Assembly (NCBI RefSeq): GCF_037860835.1
Contig: NZ_JBBEOG010000001.1
Location: forward strand, 1 to 64,000
Origin: Aquipuribacter nitratireducens
Lineage (GTDB): Bacteria > Actinomycetota > Actinomycetes > Actinomycetales > JBBAYJ01
Length of the DNA: 64,000 nt
Direction of reading: 5' to 3'
The position numbers were made by a program, and so were the translations under genes. Shown one piece after another: positions 10,303-18,587 of this stretch; the first letter of the stretch is position 1; each line of letters starts with the position of its first letter. Under the pieces are notes generated by a model that searched no databases, was not told where the DNA came from, and saw nothing but the letters and a program-made list of their open reading frames with translations.

Positions 10303-10833
10303 ATGACGAGGAGCACGACGGCGCGCGGACGGGGGTCCCGCGCCCCGGTCCGCGCGCCCGCCCGGCAACCCGCCCGGGAGCCGGGCGGGCGCACGCGGCG
10401 CGTCGTCGTCCTCCTCGCCCTGGGCGTCGTGTTCGCCCTCGTCCTCGCCCCGCCCATGCGGCTGTTCGTCGAGCAGCAGCGCGACATCCGCGGGCTCCGC
10501 GCCGAGATCGCGCAGGGCGAGGCCGACGTCGCGGCCCTGCAGGAGCAGGTCGACCTGTGGCACGACGACGCCTACGTGGCCGCCCAGGCGCGCGAGCGGC
10601 TCGGCATGGTGCGCCCCGGGGAGGTCGGCTACGTCGTGCCCGCCCCGCCGGAGACCTCCGACGCCGCGGCCTCGGAGGACGTGCTCGAGCGGCCCGACGC
10701 CGCGCCCGAGGGCACGTGGTACGGGCGGCTGTGGTCGAGCGTCGAGGCCGTCGGTGCCGGCGCCGCGGGCGACCCCGTGCTCGACGCCCCGGTCGTGTCC
10801 GACTCCTCGACCACGCCCGCGACCGGTGACTGA
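10303..10833 (+). CDS. DivIC/FtsB-like septum formation initiator
   Basis: A 176-residue bitopic division protein. A basic cytoplasmic N-terminus (1-33) precedes one membrane helix (about 34-50), a short coiled coil (55-86) and the family signature ARERLGMVRPGE (96-107). The C-terminal acidic tail is variable in the family. By homology it joins the FtsQ/FtsL divisome sub-complex at the septum. Its end overlaps the GTG start of the DUF501 gene by 8 bases. Confidence 0.88.
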   Translation: MTRSTTARGRGSRAPVRAPARQPAREPGGRTRRVVVLLALGVVFALVLAPPMRLFVEQQRDIRGLRAEIAQGEADVAALQEQVDLWHDDAYVAAQARERLGMVRPGEVGYVVPAPPETSDAAASEDVLERPDAAPEGTWYGRLWSSVEAVGAGAAGDPVLDAPVVSDSSTTPATGD

Positions 10834-11326
10834 GCCGACCGGCGCCGCGGTCGACCCCGGCGACGTCGAGGCGGTGTCGGCGCAGCTCGGCCGGCCCGCC
10901 CGCGGTGTCGTCGCGGTCGCCCACCGCTGCCCGTGCGGGCGCCCCGACGTCGTGCGGACCGCCCCGCGCCTGCCCGACGGCACGCCCTTCCCGACCTCGT
11001 ACTACCTCACGTGCCCGCGAGCGACGGGTGCCGTCAGCACGCTGGAGTCCCAGGGGCTCATGCGGGAGATGACGGAGCGCCTCGGCGACGACGAGGAGCT
11101 CGCCGCCCGGTACCGGGCGGCCCACGAGCACTACCTCGCGCAGCGCGCCGAGCTCGGGGACGTGCCGGAGATCGACGGGGTGAGCGCCGGCGGCATGCCG
11201 ACGCGGGTGAAGTGCCTCCACGTGCTCGTCGCCCACGCCCTCGCGGCCGGGCCCGGCGTGAACCCGCTGGGCGACGAGGCCGTCGACGCGCTGCCGGAGT
11301 GGTGGGCCGACGGCCCCTGCGTCTAG
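10826..11326 (+). CDS. DUF501 domain protein
   Basis: A 166-residue conserved actinobacterial protein of unknown function, almost always between divIC and ppx. The Cys pair CPC (35-37) and the later segment TSYYLTCPRA suggest metal binding, which is inference. GTG 10826 overlaps the divIC stop and gives the usual family length; the longer frame from 10754 only reads antisense-like Pro/Arg sequence. Here ppx is displaced about 3 kb downstream by a toxin-antitoxin pair and two other genes, which suggests insertion between DUF501 and ppx. Confidence 0.85.
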   Translation: MTEPTGAAVDPGDVEAVSAQLGRPARGVVAVAHRCPCGRPDVVRTAPRLPDGTPFPTSYYLTCPRATGAVSTLESQGLMREMTERLGDDEELAARYRAAHEHYLAQRAELGDVPEIDGVSAGGMPTRVKCLHVLVAHALAAGPGVNPLGDEAVDALPEWWADGPCV

Positions 11327-11353
11327 GTAGACAGGAGGCTGCTCAGGTACCTT
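11321..11353 (+). promoter_or_regulatory. Operator-like repeat and -10 box of the vapBC module
   Basis: GTCTA-GG-TAGAC (11321-11332) is a perfect inverted repeat overlapping the DUF501 stop. TACCTT (11348-11353) fits a -10 box and ends exactly 6 bases before the vapB ATG, so the transcript would be leaderless. Antitoxin autorepression through the inverted repeat is inferred from how VapB families work. Confidence 0.45.
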
Positions 11354-11359
11354 GGTGGA

Positions 11360-11614
11360 ATGCCGCTGAGCATCAAGGATCCGGAGACGGACCGCCTCGT
11401 CCGCGAGCTGGCGGGCGTGACCGGTGAGAGCATCACGACTGCCGTGGCGAGGGCTGTCCAGGAGCGACTCGATCGCGTCAGAGCGTCTTCCCGCACCGCC
11501 GACCGGCGACGTGTGCTCACGGCCATCGCAGAGCGCGTCGCTGCGCTGCCCGTCGTCGATGACCGCCCGCAGGAGGAGCTCGTCCAGTACGACGAGCACG
11601 GGCTCCCCGTCTGA
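11360..11614 (+). CDS. vapB: VapB-type antitoxin (Rv0623-like)
   Basis: An 84-residue antitoxin. The opening MPLSIKDPETDRLVRELA and GESITTAV match the Rv0623 type of VapB, with an N-terminal DNA-binding part and a C-terminal toxin-neutralising tail (QEELVQYDEHGLPV). The only AGGAGG lies 22 bases upstream, too far for normal initiation, and the predicted -10 box is 6 bases away, favouring leaderless translation from ATG 11360. The stop codon shares one base with the toxin start (TGATG). Confidence 0.88.
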   Translation: MPLSIKDPETDRLVRELAGVTGESITTAVARAVQERLDRVRASSRTADRRRVLTAIAERVAALPVVDDRPQEELVQYDEHGLPV

Positions 11615-12003
11615 TGGTCGTCGACACCTCCGCGCTCGCGGCGATCCTCTTCGACGAGCCGGAGCGTGAGGTCTTCATCGGAGCGCTCGCCGAGGCCCCA
11701 CGAGTACTCGTCTCTACCGGGACGGTGCTGGAGGCGACGATGGTCGTCGAATCCAGGCTCGGGGAGCACGGTGGGCGCGAGCTCGATCTCTTCCTGCACC
11801 GCGCGGGCGCGGAGGTCGTCCCTCTGGACCACGAGCACGTCGAGCTCGCCCGGGAGGCCTGGCGACGTTTCGGCAAGGGCCGGCACCCCGCCGCCCTCAA
11901 CATGGGGGACCTGTTCTCCTACGCGCTCGCTCGCACTACGGGCGAACCGCTGCTGTTCAAGGGCGAGGACTTCTCGAGGAGCGACATCGTCTCCGCACTG
12001 TGA
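11614..12003 (+). CDS. vapC: VapC-type PIN-domain ribonuclease toxin
   Basis: A 129-residue PIN-domain toxin that in this family cleaves RNA (tRNA or rRNA) until bound by VapB. The acidic Mg-binding residues are all present: Asp4 (VVDTSAL), Glu40 (VLEATMV), Asp99 (NMGDLFSYA) and Asp119 in GEDFSRSD, so it looks active. Translation is coupled to vapB through the TGATG junction. Base composition is slightly less extreme than the neighbours, as often seen in mobile toxin-antitoxin modules. Confidence 0.92.
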   Translation: MVVDTSALAAILFDEPEREVFIGALAEAPRVLVSTGTVLEATMVVESRLGEHGGRELDLFLHRAGAEVVPLDHEHVELAREAWRRFGKGRHPAALNMGDLFSYALARTTGEPLLFKGEDFSRSDIVSAL

Positions 12004-12059
12004 CGCGGCGGACGACTGTCGCGGGTGTCGACGCCGCTGTGTGGGTACTCCTCCCGTCG

Positions 12060-12842
12060 ATGACCGAGCCCACGGACCCCGTGCCCCGCGACGTCGGCAC
12101 CGCCGAGCGCCTCGCCGGCCGCCTCGACCGGCCCATGAGCGTGCTCGGGCTCGTCTTCCTGCTCGTCGTCCTCGCCCAGGTCGTCGCGGAGGACCCGGGG
12201 CTCCAGCAGGTCCTCACCGTCGTCGGGTGGCTGCTGTGGGGCGTCTTCGTCGGCGAGTTCGTGCTCCGCGCGTGGGTGGCGAAGGACCAGAGGCGGTTCT
12301 GGCGGCGCAACTGGTGGCAGGTCGTGTTCCTCGCCGTGCCGTTCCTCCGCTTCGCCCGCGCCCTCACCCTGCTCCGCGTCACGCGCGCCGCGCGAGCCGG
12401 TGCCGTGCTGTCCGCCGCCGTCCGAGGCTCGCGCTCCGGCGGGCGGCTGCTGTCCGGGCGGGTGACGTGGCTCGCGCTCGTCACCGCCGTCGTCGTGCTC
12501 GCCGTGAGCCAGCTGCTCTACGTGCTCGGGTACTACGACTCCTACGCCGTCGCCCTGCACGAGAGCGCGCTCGCGACCGTCACCGGCACCGCGCTCGACG
12601 CCGAGGGCGCGTTCCCCCGCTCGCTCGAGGTCGTGCTCGCCGTGTACTCGGTCGTCGTGTTCGCCACCCTCGCCGGTGCGCTCGGGGCCTACTTCCTCGA
12701 CCGGCCGCGGGACCGGCCGCTCGACGGGCCCAGCGAGCGCAGCACCGACCGGGCCGCGTGGACCCCGCACATGCCGTGGACGCCCGGACCGGGCGGGGTC
12801 GCCGACGAGCAGAGCCAGACGCCCGGCAGCGGCGTGCGGTAG
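12060..12842 (+). CDS. Voltage-gated-channel-like membrane protein with degenerate pore
   Basis: A 260-residue protein resembling the six-helix ion-channel superfamily. Helices lie at about 26-44, 52-72 and 85-96; an S4-like Arg-rich segment RFARALTLLRVTRAAR runs 97-112; two pore helices flank 165-185. Where a K channel has TVGYGD, this has TVTGTAL, so a selective K filter is absent and conductance is doubtful. A GTG at 12000 inside the vapC stop gives 20 extra residues; I prefer ATG 12060, though neither has a good ribosome-binding site. The last 50 codons are antisense to the conserved 3' end of the convergent oxidoreductase gene. Confidence 0.7.
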   Translation: MTEPTDPVPRDVGTAERLAGRLDRPMSVLGLVFLLVVLAQVVAEDPGLQQVLTVVGWLLWGVFVGEFVLRAWVAKDQRRFWRRNWWQVVFLAVPFLRFARALTLLRVTRAARAGAVLSAAVRGSRSGGRLLSGRVTWLALVTAVVVLAVSQLLYVLGYYDSYAVALHESALATVTGTALDAEGAFPRSLEVVLAVYSVVVFATLAGALGAYFLDRPRDRPLDGPSERSTDRAAWTPHMPWTPGPGGVADEQSQTPGSGVR

Positions 12843-14194
12843 GGGTCCCAGCGGGGAACCGGCCGGGCGAGGACCTGCCACAGGCTCGTCGCGCCGACGG
12901 CGACGTCGCCGCCGACGTGCACGGGGTTGTCCCGCGCGAGCTGCGCGGCGGTCCGCACGTGCGTCGCCACGACTGTGTCGCGGAAGCCGGGCGCGTAGCG
13001 CTCGATGCGCCGCAGGATCGTCGCGGTGACGTCGACGTCGGACCCGGGCGGGACGTGGCAGTACGCCCACACCGGGTGCAGACCCGCCGGGGCGCGGCTG
13101 GCGTCGACGACGGACGGCTGCACGAGGAGGACGAACGGCTCGTCGGCGTGCCGGCCGTCGGCGACCTGCGCCTCGGCGTGCGCGACCTCCGCGGCGGGGC
13201 CGCCGAGGTGGACCGTGCCTGCCCGGCGGGCACGCGGGTCGGCCCAGGGGATGGGCTCGCTGGTGACGACGTGGAGGGTGCTCGCGCCCGGGCCGTACCG
13301 GTAGCGGCGCAGCGCCCGGCGGTACGACGCGGGGAGCCGGTCCCCGCCGAGGGTGTCGAGTTGGGCGGGGGAGAGGTCGAGGAGGACAGCGCGGGCGGGT
13401 GGCAGGTCCCGCAGGTCCCGCACCCACGCGCCGGTGCGGACGGTCGCGCCGCGCCGGCGGAGGTCGGCGACGACGGCGTCGGCGATGCCCTGGCTGCCGC
13501 CCTCGACGACCGGCCAGCCGACGGCCTGCCCGAGCACGGTGAGGAGCATCCCCGCCGCCGCGGGTGCCGTGGCGGCGACGGGGTGCTCGAGGCGCTGGGC
13601 GGTGTGGGCGGCGCTGCCGGTGAGGAGGGCAGCGGGGGCGCTGCCGCGGAACCGGGCGGCGAACACGCGCGGCCCGCCCGCGATCGCGAGGCCGAAGCGG
13701 GCGAGGGTGACGAGCGCCGCCGGGTCCGCCGGGACGCCCCGCAGCCGCGACGTGAGCGCGTCGGTGAGCGTGCGGGCGTCGTCGACGAGGGGCCCGACGA
13801 CGCGCCGCCACCGCTGCCCGTCACCGGGGTGGAGGTCGTCGAGGTCGACGACGGTGTCGTCGACGCGGCGGTGCAGCACCGCGAACCGGTCGCCCGCCAT
13901 GGCGTGCGCGAGCGGGATCTCGGGCTGCAGGAGCCGCACGCCGTGCGCCTGCAGGTCGAAGCCGGAGCCGTCCGGACCGCCGCCCGGCGCGAAGAAGGGG
14001 GCCGCGGCGGCGAGCGGGTGCGCCGCGGAGCACACGTCGTGGACGACGCCCGGCACGGTGAGCGCCGCGCTGCGGGTGCCCCCGCCGAGGGTGTCGGCCC
14101 CCTCGAGCACCTCGACGTCGAGACCCGCGCTCGCGAGCGTCCACGCGGCGGCGAGCCCGTTCGGTCCCGAGCCCACGACGACCGCGTCCCTCAC
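12689..14194 (-). CDS. NAD(P)/FAD-dependent oxidoreductase, phytoene-desaturase-like superfamily
   Basis: A 501-residue flavoprotein. The dinucleotide-binding motif VVVGSGPNGLAAA (5-17) and EGADTLGGGTRS give a CrtI/amine-oxidase-type fold. The C-terminal cofactor motif GPGVHGMCGVHAA is also present. The substrate is unknown; proteins of this group are annotated as carotenoid-type oxidoreductases, but no carotenoid gene is nearby, so that role is unsupported. GTG 14194 starts 38 bp from the divergent ppx start. The 3' end overlaps the convergent channel gene by 154 bp. Confidence 0.85.
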   Translation of the reverse strand: MRDAVVVGSGPNGLAAAWTLASAGLDVEVLEGADTLGGGTRSAALTVPGVVHDVCSAAHPLAAAAPFFAPGGGPDGSGFDLQAHGVRLLQPEIPLAHAMAGDRFAVLHRRVDDTVVDLDDLHPGDGQRWRRVVGPLVDDARTLTDALTSRLRGVPADPAALVTLARFGLAIAGGPRVFAARFRGSAPAALLTGSAAHTAQRLEHPVAATAPAAAGMLLTVLGQAVGWPVVEGGSQGIADAVVADLRRRGATVRTGAWVRDLRDLPPARAVLLDLSPAQLDTLGGDRLPASYRRALRRYRYGPGASTLHVVTSEPIPWADPRARRAGTVHLGGPAAEVAHAEAQVADGRHADEPFVLLVQPSVVDASRAPAGLHPVWAYCHVPPGSDVDVTATILRRIERYAPGFRDTVVATHVRTAAQLARDNPVHVGGDVAVGATSLWQVLARPVPRWDPYRTPLPGVWLCSSATPPGPGVHGMCGVHAARSVLRSLGPSSGRSRGRSRK

Positions 14195-14232
14195 CCGCCC
14201 AGCCTCGCAGCCGGGCTGGGAGGATGCGCACC

Positions 14233-15174
14233 GTGACCCGGGTAGCCGCCGTCGACTGCGGGACCAACTCGATCCGCCTCCTCGTCACCGACCTCGACTC
14301 GGCCTCCGGCCGGCAGGACGACGTCGATCGCCGCATGCGGATCGTGCGGCTCGGGGAGGGCGTCGACGCCACCGGCCGGCTGTCCGACGCCGCGCTCGCC
14401 CGGACGTTCGCCGCGGTCGAGGAGTACGCGGCGCTCGTGCGGGACCTCGGCGCGGAGGCGGTGCGGTTCGTCGCGACGAGCGCGTCCCGCGACGCGTCGA
14501 ACGCGAGCGTCTTCGTCGACGGCGTCCGCGAGCGGCTCGGCGTCGAGCCGGAGGTCGCGACGGGCGCGGCGGAGGCGCGGTTGTCGTTCGTCGGCGCCGT
14601 CCGCGAGCTCGTCGGGACGGTGGCGGGCCCGTACTGCGTCGTCGACATCGGCGGCGGCTCCACCGAGGTGGTCGTCGGGTCCGGCGACCTCGCCGCACCG
14701 CTGCAGGGCCGCTCGGTCGACGTCGGCTGCGTCCGGCTCACCGAGCGGCACCTGCGCTCCGACCCGCCGACGCCGGAGGAGGTGGCGGCGGCCCGCGCCG
14801 ACGTCGAGGCCGCCCTCGACGTCGTCGAGCGCGACGTCGACCTCACCGGCGTCCGGTGCCTCGTCGGGCTCGCCGGGTCGGTGACGACCGTCACCGCCGA
14901 GGCCCTCGGCCTCGCGACCTACGACAGCGACCGCATCCACGGCGCCGAGCTCACGGTCGACGACCTCGTCGGCGCCGGACGGCGGCTGCTGCACGCCGAC
15001 CGGGCGACCCGGGCGGCCCGCGGCTTCATGCACCCGGGCCGCGTCGACGTCATCGGCGCCGGGGCGCTCGTGTGGGAGGCCGTGCTCGAGCGCGTCCGCG
15101 CGCGCAGCGGCGTCGTGACGGCGCGGGCGAGCGAGCACGACATCCTCGACGGGATCGCGTGGTCGTGCGTGTGA
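14233..15174 (+). CDS. Ppx/GppA family exopolyphosphatase
   Basis: A 313-residue member of the sugar-kinase/actin/Hsp70 ATPase fold that hydrolyses polyphosphate or pppGpp. Visible motifs: AAVDCGTNSIRLL near the N-terminus, FVATSASRDASN, VVDIGGGSTEVVVG (phosphate loop) and LAGSVTTVTA. I chose GTG 14233 because GGGAGG (14217-14222) is 10 bases upstream, whereas ATG 14224 lies immediately against it. It is the short, two-domain form usual in actinobacteria. Confidence 0.93.
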   Translation: MTRVAAVDCGTNSIRLLVTDLDSASGRQDDVDRRMRIVRLGEGVDATGRLSDAALARTFAAVEEYAALVRDLGAEAVRFVATSASRDASNASVFVDGVRERLGVEPEVATGAAEARLSFVGAVRELVGTVAGPYCVVDIGGGSTEVVVGSGDLAAPLQGRSVDVGCVRLTERHLRSDPPTPEEVAAARADVEAALDVVERDVDLTGVRCLVGLAGSVTTVTAEALGLATYDSDRIHGAELTVDDLVGAGRRLLHADRATRAARGFMHPGRVDVIGAGALVWEAVLERVRARSGVVTARASEHDILDGIAWSCV

Positions 15175-15195
15175 CGCCCCCGAGGGCCACAACGC

Positions 15196-15242
15196 TAGAC
15201 GCTGAACGATCGTTCGACTAGCATGCTGAACATGCGTTCAGC
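15196..15242 (+). promoter_or_regulatory. tetR promoter with two operator-like palindromes
   Basis: TAGACG (15196-15201), a 17-bp spacer and TAGCAT (15219-15224) form a good promoter. A perfect 12-bp palindrome GAACGATCGTTC (15204-15215) sits inside the spacer. A second inverted repeat, GCTGAAC-ATGC-GTTCAGC (15225-15242), covers the predicted start site and the ATG. TetR binding would block both promoter recognition and initiation. The -10 box ends 7 bases before ATG 15232, so a leaderless transcript is expected. Confidence 0.7.
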
Positions 15243-15876
15243 GTCGGCCCGGGCGACTCGCGACGACGACGTCACGACGCGGGCGCGGATCCGCGACGCC
15301 GCCCTCGTCCGCTTCGGTCGCGACGGTGTCGCCGCGACCGGCGTCCGCGCGGTCGCCGCCGACGCCGGGGTGTCGGCGGGCCTCGTGCTCCACCACTTCG
15401 GCAGCAAGGACGGCCTCCGTCGCGCCTGCGACGAGCACGTCGCCACGGTCATCCGGGAGATCAAGGAGGCGCAGGCCGAGGACCCGATGGGCAGCATGGA
15501 CGGCTGGGTGCAGAAGGTGCACGAGCTGGACTGGCTGCGCGACTACCTCGCGCGCGAGCTCACCGAGGGCGGCGAGCTCGCGGCGACGCTGTTCGCCGAC
15601 CTCTCCCGCGACGCCGAGGCCTACCTGGCCCGCTGGGAGCAGCACGGTCTCGTGCGGCCCAGCGACGACCCGGCGGTTCGCGCCGCCTACCTCACCGCCA
15701 CCTCGCTCGGGATGCTCGTGCTCCGGCCCCTGCTCGCCCGACATCTCGGCGTGCCGGACGGCCCGGACGTGCTCGTGCACGTGAGCCGCTCGGCCATGGA
15801 CCTCTACACCCACGGTCTGTTCGCAGACCCCGCCGTCGGCGAGCAGCTGGCGGCGAAGCTCCAGGAGGGCTCGTGA
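15232..15876 (+). CDS. TetR family repressor of the adjacent ABC exporter
   Basis: A 214-residue regulator. The helix-turn-helix VRAVAADAGVSAGLVLHHFG (38-57) and the following SKDGL are typical TetR; the rest is the ligand-binding dimer domain. ATG 15232 is chosen over ATG 15223 because the predicted transcript starts there. The gene overlaps the exporter ATPase start by 4 bases (GTGA), so repressor, ATPase and permease form one autoregulated operon. The inducer is probably a compound the exporter removes; its identity cannot be read from sequence. Confidence 0.9.
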   Translation: MRSASARATRDDDVTTRARIRDAALVRFGRDGVAATGVRAVAADAGVSAGLVLHHFGSKDGLRRACDEHVATVIREIKEAQAEDPMGSMDGWVQKVHELDWLRDYLARELTEGGELAATLFADLSRDAEAYLARWEQHGLVRPSDDPAVRAAYLTATSLGMLVLRPLLARHLGVPDGPDVLVHVSRSAMDLYTHGLFADPAVGEQLAAKLQEGS

Positions 15877-16868
15877 GCACCCACAGGACCACCGGCACCA
15901 CCCCCGCGATCCGCACGCGGGCACTGACGAAGACCTACGGCACGCACCGCGGCCTCAGCGGACTCGACCTCGACGTCGAGCGGGGCGAGGTGCTCGGCTT
16001 CATCGGTCCCAACGGGGCCGGCAAGTCGACGACCATCCGCCTGCTCCTCGACCTCCTGCGGCCCACCAGCGGCACCGTCGAGGTGCTGGGGCAGGACCCG
16101 CGCACCGGCGGTGCCGGCCTGCGACGGCGCATCGGCTACCTCGCGGGCGACCTCGTGCTGCCCGAGCGGATGACGGGCGCCCGCGTCGTCGACCTGCTGA
16201 CGACGCTGTCCGGCGCGCGCGGCGACGCGACCGTCCGGCGCCGGGTGCTCGACCTCGCCGAGCGGCTCGACCTCGACCTCTCCCGGCCGTCGCGCACCCT
16301 GTCGAAGGGCAACCGGCAGAAGATCGGCATCGTGCAGGCGTTCGTGCACGACCCGGAGCTGCTCGTGCTCGACGAGCCGACGAGCGGCCTCGACCCGCTC
16401 GTGCAGCAGACGTTCCACGCCCTCGTCCGCGAGGCGGCCGCCCGCGGCGCGACCGTCTTCATGAGCTCGCACATCATCAGCGAGGTCGAGCAGACCGCGG
16501 ACCGGGTCGCGGTCCTCCGCGAGGGCCGCCTCATCGCGCTCGCGACCGTCCCCGAGCTGCGGGCCCGCTCCTCCCGTCACGTCGAGGTCGAGGTCGACGC
16601 CGGCGCGGGCGTCGGCCCCGACGCGCTCGCCGCCGACCTCGCGCTGCAGGGTGCGGCGGTCCGGCCCGCGGTCCACGGCGGCACCCGCGTCGCCGGGGAG
16701 TTCCCGGGCGAGCCCGCCGACCTCGTCGCCCGCCTCGCCGCCGCGCCGTGGCGGGAGTCCCTGCGCGACCTCGTCGCCGAGGCGCCGGACCTGGAGGCGG
16801 CCGTCCTCCGCTTCTACGCCCCGTCGAGCGCTGCCGACCGGCAGCCGGGAGAGCAGGTGCCCGCATGA
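15873..16868 (+). CDS. ABC exporter ATP-binding subunit
   Basis: A 331-residue ATPase of the drug/antibiotic ABC-2 export class. Walker A GPNGAGKS (45-52), signature LSKGN, Walker B LLVLDEP and the switch His in SSHIISEVE are all present, and a C-terminal regulatory extension follows about residue 225. It is translationally coupled to tetR upstream and to the permease downstream (ATGA at 16865). Confidence 0.93.
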   Translation: MSTHRTTGTTPAIRTRALTKTYGTHRGLSGLDLDVERGEVLGFIGPNGAGKSTTIRLLLDLLRPTSGTVEVLGQDPRTGGAGLRRRIGYLAGDLVLPERMTGARVVDLLTTLSGARGDATVRRRVLDLAERLDLDLSRPSRTLSKGNRQKIGIVQAFVHDPELLVLDEPTSGLDPLVQQTFHALVREAAARGATVFMSSHIISEVEQTADRVAVLREGRLIALATVPELRARSSRHVEVEVDAGAGVGPDALAADLALQGAAVRPAVHGGTRVAGEFPGEPADLVARLAAAPWRESLRDLVAEAPDLEAAVLRFYAPSSAADRQPGEQVPA

Positions 16869-17740
16869 CCACCACGCCCGCCGGACCCACGACCCAGCCC
16901 GCGCCGCCCGCGCCCCGCACGCCGACGAGCCCCTGGCCGGCGCGGCCCCGCCCCCGCGGCCTGCCGCTGCTCGCGACGGGCCTGCGCCAGCGGGCGCGCG
17001 GCCTCCTGCTGTGGTCGCTCGGCCTCGCCGCCGTCGTCCTCATGTACCTGCCGCTGTACCCGTCGATCGCGACGACCCTGCAGGAGCAGGTGTCGGCGAT
17101 GCCGGAGGGTGTCGTCGCCGCCTTCGGCATGGGCGAGACCGACCCCGCCGGCTACGCCCAGACGACGGTCTACGGGTTGCTCGGTGCCGTCCTCGTCATC
17201 GTCTTCGCCGTGACCGGGAGCAGCCGGCTCGTCGCCGCCGAGGAGGAGTCGGGTCTGCTCGAGCTCTACCTGTCCCACGGCGTCTCGCGTCAGCGGGTGC
17301 TCGCCGAGCGGGCGCTGCTGCTCCTGCTCGAGCTCGTCGTGCTCACCGCGGTCGTCGTCACCCTCACCCTCGTCCTCGGCCCCGGCGCCGACCTCGGCTT
17401 CGACGCTCCCCAGGTCCTCGCGGCCGGTGCGGGACTGCTCGGCATCGGGGTGCTCGTCGGCGGCGTCGGCCTGGGCGTGGGCGCCATGACCGGCAGCCGC
17501 GGCCTCGCGACGGGCGCCGCCGCGCTCGCCGGAGTCGGCGGCTACCTCGCCAACGTCGTCGCCGACATCGCCGACCTGCCGTGGCTCGAGCGGCTGTCCG
17601 CTTTCCACTGGGCCTACGGCCACGAGCCGCTGCGGGCCGGGTTCGACGGCGACGGCGCGGTCCTCCTGCTGTACGGCGTCGCGGCCCTCGCGTACGCGGT
17701 GGGTGCGGTGGTGCTCGCGCGGCGGGACGTGGGCGTCTGA
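16865..17740 (+). CDS. ABC-2 type exporter permease
   Basis: A 291-residue membrane subunit. A Pro-rich cytoplasmic N-terminus (1-32) precedes about six membrane helices; the loop [20 protein letters not shown] after the second helix is the typical cytoplasmic coupling element of ABC-2 permeases (EESG). Start ATG 16865 lies inside the ATPase stop. With the ATPase it makes a small, TetR-controlled efflux pump. Confidence 0.88.
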   Translation: MTTTPAGPTTQPAPPAPRTPTSPWPARPRPRGLPLLATGLRQRARGLLLWSLGLAAVVLMYLPLYPSIATTLQEQVSAMPEGVVAAFGMGETDPAGYAQTTVYGLLGAVLVIVFAVTGSSRLVAAEEESGLLELYLSHGVSRQRVLAERALLLLLELVVLTAVVVTLTLVLGPGADLGFDAPQVLAAGAGLLGIGVLVGGVGLGVGAMTGSRGLATGAAALAGVGGYLANVVADIADLPWLERLSAFHWAYGHEPLRAGFDGDGAVLLLYGVAALAYAVGAVVLARRDVGV

Positions 17741-17775
17741 ACGACCTCGGCCCACCGCCACCGCGAGCCCGTGCG

Positions 17776-18534
17776 GTGGACCTCGAGGCGCTCGAGCGCG
17801 ACATCGTCGGCTGCCGTGCGTGCCCGCGTCTGGTCGCCTGGCGCGAGCACGTCGCCGCCACCCGGCGCGCCGCCTTCGCCGACCAGGAGTACTGGGGCCG
17901 GCCCGTCCCCGGCTTCGGGGACCCGGCCGCGTCGCTGCTCGTCCTCGGGCTCGCGCCCGCGGCGCACGGCGCCAACCGCACCGGGCGGGTCTTCACCGGC
18001 GACCGCTCCGGCGACTTCCTCTTCGCGGCGCTGCACCGGACGGGCTGGGCGAACCAGCCGACGAGCGTGTCCGTCGACGACGGCCTGCGGCTGTCCGGGG
18101 CGTGGGTGACGGCGTCGGTGCGCTGCGCCCCGCCCGCCAACGCACCGACGCCCGCGGAGCGGGAGGCGTGCGCGCCGTGGCTCGACGCGGAGGTGCGGCT
18201 CCTCGCCCCGACGCTTCGCGCGGTCGTCGTGCTCGGGGCGTTCGGGTGGCAGCAGGGGCTCGGGACGTTCTCACGGCTCGGCTGGCAGGTGCCGCGACCG
18301 CGGCCCCGCTTCGCCCACGGGGCGCGGGTCAAGCTGCCGCCCGGACCGGCCGCGCCGCCGGAGGCGCGGCCGCTCACGCTCCTCGGCAGCTACCACGTGA
18401 GCCAGCAGAACACCTTCACCGGACGCCTCACGGAGCGGATGCTCGACGACGTCCTCCTCACCGCTCGTGTGGCGGGAGCGGGGACAGAACCGGACGGACC
18501 CGTCCCCACCGGGTCAGACCGCGGTGACGTGTGA
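17776..18534 (+). CDS. Iron-sulfur uracil-DNA glycosylase, family 5 (UdgB) type
   Basis: A 252-residue base-excision-repair enzyme that removes deaminated bases, mainly uracil, from DNA. Four Cys residues (13, 16, 117, 132) are placed to bind a 4Fe-4S cluster. Motif A is GLAPAAHG (58-65), with Ala-His in place of the catalytic acid found in other families, as in family 5. The C-terminal motif is [11 protein letters not shown] 17776 is the only plausible start after the permease stop, though it lacks a clear ribosome-binding site; it begins 35 bp downstream of the permease. Confidence 0.88.
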   Translation: MDLEALERDIVGCRACPRLVAWREHVAATRRAAFADQEYWGRPVPGFGDPAASLLVLGLAPAAHGANRTGRVFTGDRSGDFLFAALHRTGWANQPTSVSVDDGLRLSGAWVTASVRCAPPANAPTPAEREACAPWLDAEVRLLAPTLRAVVVLGAFGWQQGLGTFSRLGWQVPRPRPRFAHGARVKLPPGPAAPPEARPLTLLGSYHVSQQNTFTGRLTERMLDDVLLTARVAGAGTEPDGPVPTGSDRGDV

Positions 18535-18568
18535 CGACACTGCGCAGGTAGTTGCGGCGTTTCCCGGG

Positions 18569-18587
18569 CGGTCACCCCCTGTGACCG
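18569..18587 (+). promoter_or_regulatory. Inverted repeat at the GGDEF-EAL start
   Basis: CGGTCAC (18569-18575) and GTGACCG (18581-18587) are perfect 7-bp arms with a CCCCT spacer. It covers one candidate GTG start and could be an operator or a translation-blocking hairpin. Confidence 0.35.

Noticed and set aside
11360-12003. Phage remnant or genomic island around vapBC
   Set aside because: No integrase, att-like repeats or phage genes; only an isolated toxin-antitoxin pair between core genes.
12689-14194. Carotenoid desaturase supplying retinal to the heliorhodopsin
   Set aside because: The protein is only superfamily-related to CrtI; no phytoene synthase, cyclase or 15,15'-dioxygenase gene is in the window and it is 17 kb away.
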